NCBI GenBank assembly: GCA_009103225.1
Contig: RHPI01002699.1
Location: 251,517-315,516 of the forward strand
DNA length: 64,000 nucleotides
Direction of reading: 5' to 3'
DNA from: Chlorokybus atmophyticus
Taxonomy: Eukaryota; Streptophyta; Chlorokybophyceae; Chlorokybales; Chlorokybaceae
Shown here: in pieces, positions 25,304-36,996 of the stretch
How the letters are laid out: the number at the start of each line of letters is the position of its first letter
Position numbering within the stretch: the first letter of the stretch is position 1
The notes under the pieces: generated by a model
Databases searched by the model: none
Told to the model about the DNA's origin: nothing
What the model saw: only the letters and a program-made list of their open reading frames with translations
Made by a program: the position numbers and the translations under genes

Positions 25304-28300
25304 CTACAGCTCAATGCTTTTGGTGATGTCCTCAACCCGCTTGTAGTGCCGCCGCCTGAATGACGCCCTCAACCGCAGGCAGCACGAGCGCACGCCCCAC
25401 GCAACCAACAACACCGCCAAGGCCACCAACAACCATTTGAACGCCGGCGATTGCGTCCTGCATAGACAGGCACTGTCACACACATACGCTTACAGACACA
25501 TATGCACATGCACATGTAGTAGCAAGAAAGAGACTGGATGCAACTGCATCATGCTGGGAAGAGCCAACAACCAGGTTGGCTTACTGCTCAGCGAGCTTCG
25601 CGGCTTGCTTCTGAACCGCATCTGCGCATGAGAGTTGTCAAGCATGAGCATACGACCTTATCAGCACTGCACACCAGGCCACGCACACATGCGCGCATGC
25701 ACACACGTGCACTCGCACTCGCACTCACACACGCGCGCTTGCATTGTCACTTACCCAATGCGCTCAAAGGCGGCGGAGCCGAAGCAGGCGTAGAGATGAT
25801 GCCACCGCTCTCAGCCTCATGCTCGGGCCCTGGTGCAGGTGCCAGTGACTGGTCTGGCAGCACGTACTCGGATCCTGAAGCAGGTGCGGGCGCGGGCGGC
25901 GTCATGTCACCTGCCAGAGGAAAGAGACTCTCTGGATCCAACGCGGGTTCGGGGGCGGGTACGGGAGCAAAGACGGGAGCGGGGGCAGGGGCAGAGGCGG
26001 GAACAGTAGTGTAATTGTCTAGTCGGACACACACACACACACACGCGTGAGTGCTAGTGCAATTACTGTCACTTGGCCACCACCAAAACCACCAACACAC
26101 TCACACGTGTGTGCGCGCACACACGTACTTGCACACGGAAACAGCGCTCGCGCGTGCATGTGGGCGCATACACATGCACACATGCGCATCCACATGCATA
26201 GATGCTTGCAAATCATGCTTGCGCATACGTGCCCGCGCACGCACAGGCACAAACGGACACATTCAAACACACGCGCACGCCCACCTTGTGAGAGTTGTGC
26301 GTTCATGTTGAAAAGGGTGTCATTCAAGGCATCCCGTCCAGGTGCGGGCGCAGGGGAGAGGTTGTCATAAGCAGGCGCAGTTGCATTGACGTCAACCCCT
26401 GCGAAGTTGTACACCGCGGCGTCGCCAATGACGTCGGCAGCCACGCGGGTGCAGTTGGCGCGCGCGAAGCCCACCTCGCTGTTGTCCACGTCGATGCGCA
26501 CAAACACGCCGCGCAACAACTCAACTGCACAAAGTACATAGAGACGCATACAGAATATAAGGGTGATAAACAGATACAAGATGAAGACTACTCAAAGCAC
26601 ACACTATGCATGCGTGCCCATGAGTCACATTTTAGTTGTGCGTGTTGCGACAAAATGCAGACAGTATATACGTCGCGCACGCACATTGCACATTCACACA
26701 TTGACTCTCACCTCCGATGCGTATGCTTTGCACCCCGTTGTTGAACATTCCGACGCATCGCGCGTCCTCTCTCGTCGAGTGCATATAGAGATAGTTGCGT
26801 GGGGGCACGGTGAGTGCGGCCTCGTCGTCACCGACGAAACCCAACACGATGGTGGGCAGCTTGCGCCACGAGGACGGGTCTGGTGTAGAGAAACACACCT
26901 CCATCACGTGGCTCGCGGCACCGCCGTCAACGGGAGAGAAGCCACCAACCCTCTCGACAACCTTCCGAACCTGTTGAGAGATGAATTTGTTGACATACGC
27001 ACGCACGCACGCACGCACTCACCCTTGCACTTAAGTGCACACATGTGCACACGTGCACACACCCGTGCAACCCCACGCACACCCACACCCACATACACAC
27101 GCACAAACACGCATGCGCGTGCCCGTGTACACACGCACGCACATAAACCGCGCCACGGTTGGGTGTCGTTGGCGTGGCACCCTTACAACATCAAGCAACA
27201 TCTCTCGGTCACTTACTTTGTCGAGCACGAAAGAGTATGCGGGCGACGGCAGCCGCAGCCCTTCCGGCATGGACGAAAGCACGGCAGTGTAGGTATGACG
27301 TGCAGCGTGGACGTTGTCCTCATCATCACCATTAGTATCGCTGTCATCAACATCATCGACGACGTCGGTGTCCTTGTCATCGTCGTCGTCGCTGTCATTG
27401 TAGGAGATGGATATCTCCGAGACCTGCACCGCGTATGAACCTGGAGACCTGGCCAAGACGACAAGAAGAGCGTGAGGTGCGTGTACACATGGGGCACGTA
27501 CGTATATACACGTGCTGATGTGTGCTGATGGATGTACAGTCAAGCGCGACCGTGCGTGTGCATGCATGTGTGGATGCGTGTGTGCGGTTGGATGCATTGG
27601 TGCAACTCGTACATGTCGGGATACACCACTATGTAAGAAATGCACAAGCACGTGAGCATGCTTATGCATAGTAACTATGCTCGTGCAGTCAACTCTGATG
27701 CTATGCGCATACATGTATCGTGTACCTTACACGCTGTGCACACAACCATACGCACACGGACGCAACCGCTTACAACCGCCCGACATAGGTGCCCGCACAC
27801 AACATGCATGGCAAGCACACACGCACACACCAAACACTCACTGCGTGATGTCGACGAGCCGCGTGTGCGCCATCCCCTCCACCACCTCTTTGGGTATGGT
27901 CCAATCTTTCCCCACCACCGCCACACCCTTTTCCACCCCGACACACAACGACAACTCCCCGCCCTCTATCGCCCCTTCTCTCACGCCTTGCGCGCCCACA
28001 CCCAACTCACCCGCACCCAACGCAAGCACGCCCGAACCCAACATTCTAGCAGGCTTACACGCCAACAACATGTTGTTGAGCGATGAGGAGGAGAAGGTGG
28101 ATATTGTCTCTGTGAACGGTTGCGTGTTGGGTTGCGGGTCGGTGATGGAATTGGAGAATAGGGCGCAGGAGCGAGAGCATGTTGGGTCGGATTGACAGGA
28201 TAATGTGTTGCATGACAATGGAGAGTAGGTTGATGAGTTTGCTGGGCGGAAAATGCGGCTCGGATCACCCTGCATGCATACGCACATGTGAAAAGCTGTA

Positions 28301-29061
28301 TGTGATTTTGGTGTATTGGGTTTGATTGTTTGCAGAACAATTCATACAGTATGTGCAATCAAGACAGGTTGGGACACAGAGTACAATGCGGCCAACCAAA
28401 TGCATAAAACTGGCAGAGCTGACAATGAAAGCAAAGTGGTTGTCTGTGTTCTCTACAGACAGGCATTCAATCGCGTGCGCGTGCGCACGCATGTGTGTGT
28501 GTTGTTGTGTGTATGCGCACGCTCACACAATTTCATGCGTATTCCTTCATGTGTGTGCGCGCGTGCACATGCACACAGGCGCCCACGCACACACAGATTG
28601 AGTCAGTCAATCAACCACCCAATGAACCATTCAACCAAACAAACGATCAGTCTCACCTCGAAGTTCAGTTGTCTGAGTAGGCACGGTATGTAGCTGACTT
28701 CCGCGGTAATGTCGACGTCTAAAAGAACAGTCTGGGGCGGGGTGCCCAGGGTGACGGCCGTCTGCAGCCTCCTGACGCCGCTGTCGTCGCCCCTGTCAAA
28801 AACGATGTATGGATTCAATACCATTCTACATGCAAACAGCACAATGGGGAAGAAGATTGCAGTAAGGTAGACCCGACCGGACCGGACCGGACCGGACCAG
28901 ACTGGCTGGCCTGGTAGCCCCCCTACTACTGACCAGGCCAGGGGCAAGACAGCTGCTGAGCCTCCAGCGGCGTCGGCGGTGCTGCACAAGACGGCGCTGG
29001 CTGCCAGGAAGAAGACCAGTAGCACCACCGGAGCTCCCATCCTGGCAGATGACGACGACAT
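25304..29061 (-). CDS. Membrane-anchored A1 aspartic protease homologue, probably inactive
   Basis: Pepsin-fold (plant TAXi_N/TAXi_C type) protein, 625 aa. Exons: 28934-29061, 28657-28792, 27842-28269, 27217-27448, 26712-26970, 26285-26524, 25755-26018, 25585-25621 and 25304-25457, all in phase. It begins with a signal peptide (hydrophobic LLVFFLAASAVLC). Family blocks follow: VTLGTPPQTVLLDV, FRPANSSTYSPLSCNTLSC, VPPRNYLYMH and a VDNSEVGFARANC-type C-terminal block. The first active site is DITA instead of DTGS. The second, aligned to IVDSGTT, reads AVLSSMP and has no Asp. A run of Asp residues is inserted before it. The C-terminus has a Pro/Ala-rich stalk, one transmembrane helix (WLLVALAVLLVAW) and a basic tail, so it should sit on the plasma membrane or an endomembrane with the fold outside or in the lumen. 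Confidence 0.85.
28865..28905. repeat. GGACC pentanucleotide tandem repeat
   Basis: Four to five ACCGG/GGACC units lie within intron 1 of the aspartic-protease-like gene. Confidence 0.7.
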
Positions 29062-31224
29062 CCCGACTCTCAGGGAACTCGCCTACGCCGCCGCCGAGGC
29101 TAAGGCCGCGCAGTGGCAAGCCAGCCAGCAGGCGTGCGCACACGCCAAGTGTCCAGTCTTGTCGCAGTACAGTACGAGCAAGCACGCGTGTTGCGTTGGA
29201 AAACGCCAGTCTGGCTTGCCAAGCCATGCCATGTGGACATGTTGTCAATTGTCAACATCATACTAAAAAAGAGAGGGGGGGGGGGGACGTGACCAGTGGG
29301 TTGCTGGCCATGTTGCCGCATTGCCCATTAACATGTGGTAATGATGTTGCTGAATTGATGTTCAACGGCGACACACACACACACACACACACACACAAAT
29401 GTATATATATAAATAAATATATATATATATAAAAATAAGTATTAACGATCTGTTATGCAAAATCACACATACCAACACACGCATCATTGGCAAAAGGCGG
29501 CATAAAGATGACACGATAAACAGCCAGAAACTTGGCGAACCATTGCCCGCTTACAATGCAGCATCACACCTTGCACGAGCATGTTGTCACAAATACAGGT
29601 ACCACAACCGCATCAAGAATTCGTTACCAATCATAAATATTTTAACTGTTGATCGAGTGAACAGCGTCATCAGCTGCTATAAGAGCGATGATGTCATTTA
29701 TATGCAATATAACGCTTCTTACTTTACGCGCATAGTACGCATGGTTGTAATGGTGGCTTATTGCATTCTCAAATAGGGTTGGGTACAAAGATTATGTTTG
29801 TTGAAAATATTGTTAAATGGAACCGAATTGGATCCCTACTCATCATGAGGGCGTATATCTGGATTGTATATATTGTTACTTGCAAAATTACCACTGGTAT
29901 TGCAATAATTAGCGCCGTGCTGTTAGCCATGTTGAGGGTGTGTGATATTTGTGGACTTTTTGACATTGCAATGTGTAACTCATATTTAAATTGATGTAGG
30001 CCAAAGCTACATCAAGCAGTGGACTGACAATTCAGACATGGATCATCGTACATCCCACCTCACCTTGCTAAGCAGCATTCATATGGCTTGGCTTTGTGCC
30101 CCGACCCATTTAACCTGTTGTTTGCTTGTGCTAGCGACTGTGGTTGAGTGTGCTTGCTGTGTGTGTGCACGCCTTTGCATCTATTTTACGGTACAATATT
30201 TACCAACATGCCTATGTATAACTTATTTAAAAGGATGCATTATGAAACACCTTTTGTACGACAAGCTCTGAAGGGCAAACCAAGCCAACCCGATTATGTG
30301 GCTTAGATTAGCTTCTGTTGTGTGTACCGCCACTCAACCACTTTTAAGCTTACATTGTGTCGTATACTAACGTTGAAAATAGTTTTACGCACAAGTGTGA
30401 TAAATTTATTCAGCTGGCAACCTTGTACCCCTTTTCAAACCAGTTACAAGTTGGCTTACACATGAAGACCTAAAGGCAGTTTAGAAACATATATAGTTCC
30501 AGGTTGGGGGCAAAGTGAAGGCTGGGGCTTGAGAAACGGCGTGGAGAGAAGTTAGATAATCACATGTAAACTACGATTCCAATTTTGATGATACACTACA
30601 ATGCTTACTTAGCCGCCCAGCGAATTTTCCCTCAACTTCACACTGGGAAACACTTGAAAAATGCATGCTGCAGGGAAAGTTATATGTCCACTATCTACCT
30701 GTTGGTCTTCATGCACGAGGCACGAGACACGTACGAGGGTGCAAGCAATCACGCTTAAACAAGGGTCGTGATGAGGTATACGCATGTGCAACTTCTTGTG
30801 TGCCACATTACGTGTGCGAGTGCCTCCGTGTATGTGCGCAAATGAGCGTCGAGTCGCTGAGCATGGTAGGGTGTGTACATGTTGTATATGACGTGCTGTG
30901 TCACAGTTGCATTGATGATGCACCGCACGGGGCTGTCCTAACTTGTACCCGAAGTGAAGTGCAACATTGGTTTGTGTATAAGGTTACATTAATCTATTTC
31001 AATCTTATACCACAACTTTACCTCCTCATGGCAATACCTTCTTGTTATAATACAAAGTTGTTCTCGTGATTACATTCTATTACCATCTTCATTCAGCATC
31101 ATCATGCCATTCCATTCAACGCATGGAGATGGACTTGCTTAAGTAATTGTTGTGGTAAACAAGCTGAACACAAAGTTAAAGCATGCACAAGTTGTGCAAT
31201 TACAATTACAGATAGCGTAATTCA
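29062..31224. other. Gene-free AT-rich block with microsatellites
   Basis: Contains a 12-base G run at 29276-29287, (CA)n at about 29371-29396 followed by TA-rich sequence to 29430, and repeat copy C. ORFs of 60-77 codons on both strands have no recognisable domain. The minus-strand gene ending at 29061 must have its promoter here. Confidence 0.55.
30460..30710 (-). repeat. Dispersed non-coding repeat, copy C (inverted)
   Basis: Reverse complement of the family seen at 12.5 and 14.5 kb. On the minus strand it reads GTGGACATATAACTTT, GCAGCATGCATTTTTCAA, GGGCGGCTAAGTAAG, CAAGCCCCAGCCTTCACTTT and ends TTCATGTG. It lies in the gene-free block 29.1-31.2 kb. Confidence 0.75.
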
Positions 31225-32052
31225 TCAGTAGCACTCGCCAAAGCGCTGCGCAAGCCCAAAATGCGCGAGCGTGCCTCCCGTGTGCACCATGACAACAACA
31301 CTATCATCACGACCCTCAACACCAATATTATGAACTAACTTCTCCGCCCACTCGTACCCTGCAAGCGTGTATATCGGGTCCAACAGCATGCCTGTGGCTC
31401 GCGCCACCTCACGACACCGCTCTATCTCCCCACCCAACACCTTCCCAAACCTGTGGGTGTTGAGAGCTTGTTGCATGGATGCTACGCACACAATGCACAT
31501 ATAAACGCACAGGCATATGTGTGCACGCCTGCGCGCGTGTGCACATACATATGTAACTGTGTGCAGTTGTGACTGTACGAATACACGCGTATGCACATAT
31601 GTATGCATCAACAAGTATTTGTACACAGCAAACACTTGCATGCGTGCGCATGCGTGTGCAAGTTGATACACTTTGCATGGTGTGGTTTGTTCTATTGTGT
31701 CATACCGTCGGGGGTGCAAGCGGTCGACCCACGTCAAGGGTAACGTTGCCAATATCGGTCTCGACTGCAAAGGATACTCCCTGTGGAAAGCCTCCACAAG
31801 CCGCTGCTGGCGAGCAATGTGGACATTGCGCGTGTCTGCCAGCATGACGCCCAACACGGACCAACCACTTAACCTGCCATAGGCGATGATATACTTGATG
31901 AATGCATTTGCATAGAGACAGCACATGCATTTGCGTGTATACGCAAGCAGGCGCGCGCACGCACGCACATACACATACATACGTGTACATGCATATGCAC
32001 ACACATACCTTGAGTGTGTTCCAAAAAGAGACACACTCACGCACGCGCGCGA

Positions 32053-32135
<83 letters not shown>

Positions 32136-32269
32136 NNNNNNNNNNNNNNNNNNNNNNNNNNNNNNNNNNNNNNNNNNNNNNNNNNNNNNNNNNNNNNNNN
32201 NNNNNNNNNNNNNNNNNNNNNNNNNNNNNNNNNNNNNNNNNNNNNNNNNNNNNNNNNNNNNNNNNNNNN

Positions 32270-32319
<50 letters not shown>

Positions 32320-34097
32320 TCTCTCGTCATTCTCACCCTAACAATGAGATGCCAAGCGAGAAGGCCACCGCAGTTGTCCCTGTGCCCGAGTCAATCACAA
32401 ACACATAACGTTGGGCTGGAGGCAACACGCCAGGCCGCGAGAGGTACTCCACCAGCCTGATCACACCTGAGCACACGCACTTATTGTTACATAAAAACTA
32501 GTCACATGCTACTACGAAACATTCATGCACACGCACGCACCCCCACAGCCACAAACCCACCTAAGCACGCTTCCGGTTCATCCGCCCCTTCATTAATCCT
32601 CCCAACAACAATCCCTCCCCTCTCCTCCCTCAACTCCCGCGCATATCTCTCCATCATCCCCGCCCGGTCGGCGTACTCGTCTCTCTTAACGTACACCACT
32701 CTCGTCCCGTAGATGTGACAGAGGAGCGTGTAACCCGTGAGTTGAGGTGGACGCTCGCCGCGGAGGAGGAGGTGGGAGGACATGTTGGACTCGGAGCAGG
32801 CGCAAGCTGCGGTGATGAAGGAGGAGTGAGTGAATGAGTGAGTGAGTGTGCGGAGTGGTGAGTCGTTTGTCTATGAGAGTCAATTGCACTCACTCTCTTC
32901 ATGTGTGTGCATGCGCGTGCGCATCTCTGCGCATGTGTGCGTGTGCGTGAGCAGGTGTGCGTGTGTGTGCGTGTATTTCTGCGCAGGAACGTGTACGCGC
33001 GCACGCGAGTGTGTGCATGTGTACTTGTACATGTGCATGTGTGCGCGTGTGCATGTGTCCTTCACATTGCAAGAAGGCAACTTTACCGACAGCGGCAGTG
33101 TGCGCACTCTGAACGCCACCACAAGTGACCTGATCAAGCAAATCATCCAGTAGTCAGTGCAGTACTGCTGATGACCGTGTTGTTGTTGTTGTTGTTGTTA
33201 TTGTTACCACGTCGGTGACGCCTTCAGCGCGCAGGGCAGGTATAAGGGCGTCGAGCTTGCGTGCTTTGTTGCCTCCGAGCAGCGGGTGCAGCAAGTCATC
33301 CCTTACAACCCAAAACCCACCTTGCTTATCACAACAATAACCCCCAGTCAATCAATCAATTTATCACTCAACCACTCAATCACCAAAGAGATGAGTAGTA
33401 GCTCCCAACCAGTGGTTCAGTATTTGGTTTGTTATGAGCTTACTGTTGGGTTTGTGAGGTGATGATGTTGTTGTTGTCGGGATGTGGTCGATGCGGGTGT
33501 CGGGGGAGCGAAGGAGCCACGCGCGGTCTTGGAGGAGCTGTTTGATGGGATGTGATTGTGACTGTGGTTGTGGAGGGGAAGGAGGGGGGGAAGAACTGGT
33601 TGTGGCTGAGGAGTGGCTATGAGCCTGTGGGCAACGAGTCACGGGTTCAATTATCCAATAAGTGAATGGATATATGACTGAATGCGTCTTTGCTTCAGAT
33701 TATGAGCGGCTGACATGACGCTAACATGATTGACATGTTGAAGGATTGGATGCATGCACGAGTAAATGACTCGAGTGATGTAAGAGTGAGTACAATGATG
33801 GATGGGATGAGCGGACAAGTGGTCAAGTTTAGGTTCGTAAGTTATGAACCACACAGCTGATGCATGCATGAATGTTTGAGGGTGAGTAACATCAAACAAT
33901 GAGTCTATCAACCCCAAAGTAACCAAGCACGGCCTTGCCTGGTAGCAACAATGTAGAGGAGGTGGTCGTCGTCGTCGGCTTTGCCGCCGCCTCCATCGCC
34001 GTGTTGCAGCTCGGCCGCCGCCTCCAACGATGAGTGCAGGAGAGATCTCAGCCGGACCCAACACCCGCGCCGCCGCCGCCGCCGCCGCTGTAAGCAT
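31225..34097 (-). CDS. D-cysteine desulfhydrase 2-like PLP enzyme
   Basis: Fold-type II pyridoxal-phosphate enzyme of the ACC deaminase / D-cysteine desulfhydrase family, closest in my recollection to Arabidopsis At3g26115. Exons: 33939-34097, 33444-33624, about 33206-33320, 33087-33129, 32561-32806, 32337-32466, 31706-31873 and 31225-31450. Family blocks: [19 protein letters not shown] (the Lys of GNKARK binds PLP), [67 protein letters not shown] and [19 protein letters not shown]. It would release sulfide, pyruvate and ammonia from D-cysteine. The Ala/Arg-rich N-terminus looks like an organelle transit peptide. The first exon ends either at a GC-AG donor (CAG|GCAAGG) or at a GT donor 15 bases further on. 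An N gap lies in the intron at 32136-32269. Confidence 0.88.
32056..32325 (+). repeat. (GA)n microsatellite interrupted by an assembly gap
   Basis: GA repeats run from about 32056 to 32317, with Ns from 32136 to 32269, and end in TCTCTCTC. All lies inside one intron of the D-cysteine desulfhydrase gene, so the coding sequence is not affected. The true repeat length is unknown. Confidence 0.95.
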
Positions 34098-35168
34098 AGC
34101 AGCAAGGGCCGAGACACTACTACTCTCCCTCTCTCTCGCTGCCCTGACCTATGATGATGATGTTGTGTAGGTTTTTAGTGAGTTTTACGGATGTTAGTAG
34201 TTGTGCAAAATATTGACAGCTCAGGACCTCACTGCTCCCAGGTAATTCAGTTGTTGCTCTCTCTCTCTGTCGCTCTCTCTCTCTCTCTCTCTGCTAAGCT
34301 TACCTTCATTGCCTGTGTGCTCTGTACACGGCATGCATTGTCCTCCATGTCGTCGCTGGCCTGACCTCTACTTGTACCTGTGCGTCTGCCCTGCCTGCCT
34401 GCTCTGCCCTTGCATGCACATAGCGACCACGTGCCCTAGGCTAGGTTGTTGGTTGGTGAGAGTTGTTGTTGTGTGGTGTTTGGATGTGAGTGTACAGGAT
34501 AAGCGTGAGGCTATTATAAGCATGCATTTCAACGCCATGCATCACATGCAGCAAGCCATACCCACCTCAATGCTGCGTATACGACCACCGGGCTCGGAAC
34601 TCTACCCTGTACTCTGTCTCTGTGCTGTGCTATGTCTGCTTGCATTCGAGGGCTACTCTGTTATACCTATGCATTGTGTACGGTGTATAACATAGTATGC
34701 AAGGATTGTGGCATGCATGAGAATGTAGCAAACATGCATGCAGTGGTGTGTGTACATCATCAAGTACAGACTGCATACTTACCTTTGCGGTTCTCAAAGC
34801 CACATGTCACACCAAACGTGTTGCGAGCTTGCGACAACAGAAACCAGTTGTACAAGTTGGCACCGACCTTACGCCTGTGGGTCGCAAGCAAATGCAGACA
34901 CGTGGTACATATACCAGCCAGCTGCCATTACATGTCGTGTCCATCCACATGTTACTAAACAACTGTACCATGTTCTGCATCAGAGTATTCAATCTGTGCG
35001 GACATGCGCAACACACACATGTCTAACTCGCGTGGAATAGTATATAGCTGCATTACTCATAAACTAGTACTAGACAATCTAGCCTAATGACAGCAGTAAA
35101 TACCTCCAATAACAATATACCCAAAATTGCAGTTCACAACATGCGGCACTGAAACATACACAACTCGT
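34098..35168. other. Intergenic spacer with (CT)n tract
   Basis: Upstream of the D-cysteine desulfhydrase start and downstream of the RAF2-like stop. A CT-rich microsatellite lies at about 34255-34292. ORFs near 34.3-35.0 kb show no recognisable domain. I see no gene. Confidence 0.5.
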
Positions 35169-36996
35169 CTACGCCCAAAACTTTTGCTTCTTTTTCTTGA
35201 TGAGGTCACTCACATCCAGAGCCTCAATCTTCGCAGCCAGAATGAAATCATTCTCCGTCAACCCTCCTGCGTAGTATTGCAGAGCGTAGCATGAGCCCAT
35301 CAATTGACACAACATGTGCCCGACAATATGCACGAGATTGTTGCCTTAGTGTTCAGAAATCCTTGCCCCATACCTGCTGAGTGCGTGCTGGTTTCTACTA
35401 CAACATTGTTGTAGCCTTCCAGATGCAAGTCAGGATGATGGCCTGAAGGACAAAGGAAAGGTTTCCAACTGATTAACATGCCGATCCATCAATGTCAATA
35501 AAGGACAGCCACAACTAGCAACAATCATTTTCAGCAGCATCCACAGGACATGCACACAAGCACGCACGCGCACACACATACACATACGGTACAGTTGTAA
35601 GTGTAGCTAAGTTGAACCTTCTTTCTCTGCCATTGCTCCCACGCGCGCAAACAACTCGAGCCCCTTCTTGAACGAGCCCACAGTGTAGCGCCTTGTCAAC
35701 AGGACAGGCGTGCCGGCATCGTCCTGCTTGAGATCCCACAAGTCCACCTGCAGGTGCAGTTAACAACCACACATTGATCAAACCAAGTACTCATATACGG
35801 ATACATGTGTCTACGCACGTGTACTTGCATGCGTATCTGCCCGTTTGCATGTGTACTCGTGCATGCGGGCGTGCGAGTGCTCCTGTGTGCATGTGCATGT
35901 GCCCGTGTCCGGCCGTACGCAATCTTCTGCACGTGTATGCGCACATGTGTGTACATGCAGGTGCTTGTGTACACATATATGCATGTATGCTAGACATAGC
36001 AGTGCACACTATGCCTCGTATAAGCCAATATGTGTACACATGTTCAGAATGCACATATATGTACTTGTACATGTAAATGTCTTCATGCGTATGCACATGA
36101 AGACAAGTACGCATAGAGACACACTTACGCAAGAGCATGAAGCATATGTATGCAAATATGAAACCAATGCCTGCTTACCTGTCTCAGCAGTTTTCTGGCC
36201 TGGACAGAGTCCAGCACCGTCGTCGCAAGCTGCTCGCTGCATGTAAGTTCATTCAGTTGCTGCTGTCCGAGCGTCGCCAGCCGCAATGGAATGAGCTTGC
36301 GGTGTTCGGTGTCGGCGTTGCCCAAAGTCCTAACAGAGCATTACCGGATGTGTGCAAGAACAGTAGCGGCTTTCTTGCGATTTTGAATGGATGGAACTCG
36401 AGCTGATGGTTGTCATGTATCGAGTGAATTGACACTCTTCAAGCAATGCAGTCGCAGCGGCCATTTAGCAACCAAGCTCATCAGAAGTCATGCTGCATGT
36501 ACTGTATTGCTGATTCACGTTGTTGTGTTTGGCTGTTATCTACCTCGAACACTGGTAGCATTAACAGTTTGATACGCATGCGTACGACATACAAACCTTC
36601 ACAACTATGACTTCAACTTGTAAAGTACCGTAATGCCATGTTACATGGCAATGCTACTAGTGCAGTCAAAGCAGCAATCTCATTGACAATCAACTACTGC
36701 CAAGTCGATGCATGCACACGACCATGTCTGTGTAATCCTAGTTTCAGCCATGCAATGCATACAGTACTGGCTTACTTGGAACCGAAGTTGCTCTCAATCT
36801 CCCCTGGATACGGGTCCCTTGCGCCAATGTCCCCCACCTGGTTGCCATCCGAGGCGGTGCACCTCACCGGCCGCCACCTGACACACCGCCTGCCCCCAAC
36901 AGCCGGCAAAGAAGAAAGAGACCACGAGGAGGAGGAGGAGGCTAATGAAAGCCTCGCAGGCGCCGACAAGGCGGCGGCGGCGACGACGCCAGCCAT
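35169..36996 (-). CDS. RAF2: RAF2-type plastid pterin carbinolamine dehydratase-like protein
   Basis: 222 aa. Exons: 36776-36996, 36179-36329, 35618-35747, 35374-35442 and 35169-35266, all in phase. A Ser/Ala-rich plastid transit peptide precedes GARDPYPGEIESNFGSK, then TEHRKLIPLRLATL, the PCD core TRRYTVGSFKKGLELF, EGHHPDLHLEGYNNV, THSAGGLTENDFILAAKI and the C-terminus FWA. The GARDP...EIESNF block and the C-terminus match what I recall of Arabidopsis At5g51110 / maize RAF2, a Rubisco assembly factor in the chloroplast. Unlike the plant protein as I recall it (GHFPNV), this one keeps the HHP and TH histidines of catalytic PCDs. ATG 36996 was chosen; TTAGGGTTT lies about 42 bases upstream. 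Confidence 0.9.

Noticed and set aside
26019-27140. His- and Cys-rich ORFs on both strands around 26-27 kb and elsewhere
   Set aside because: They are frames through CA/TG intron tracts, with codons CAC, ACA, TGT and GTG only.
31902-32460. ORFs of repeated Arg-Glu through the GA tract
   Set aside because: They are translations of a microsatellite and Ns inside an intron.
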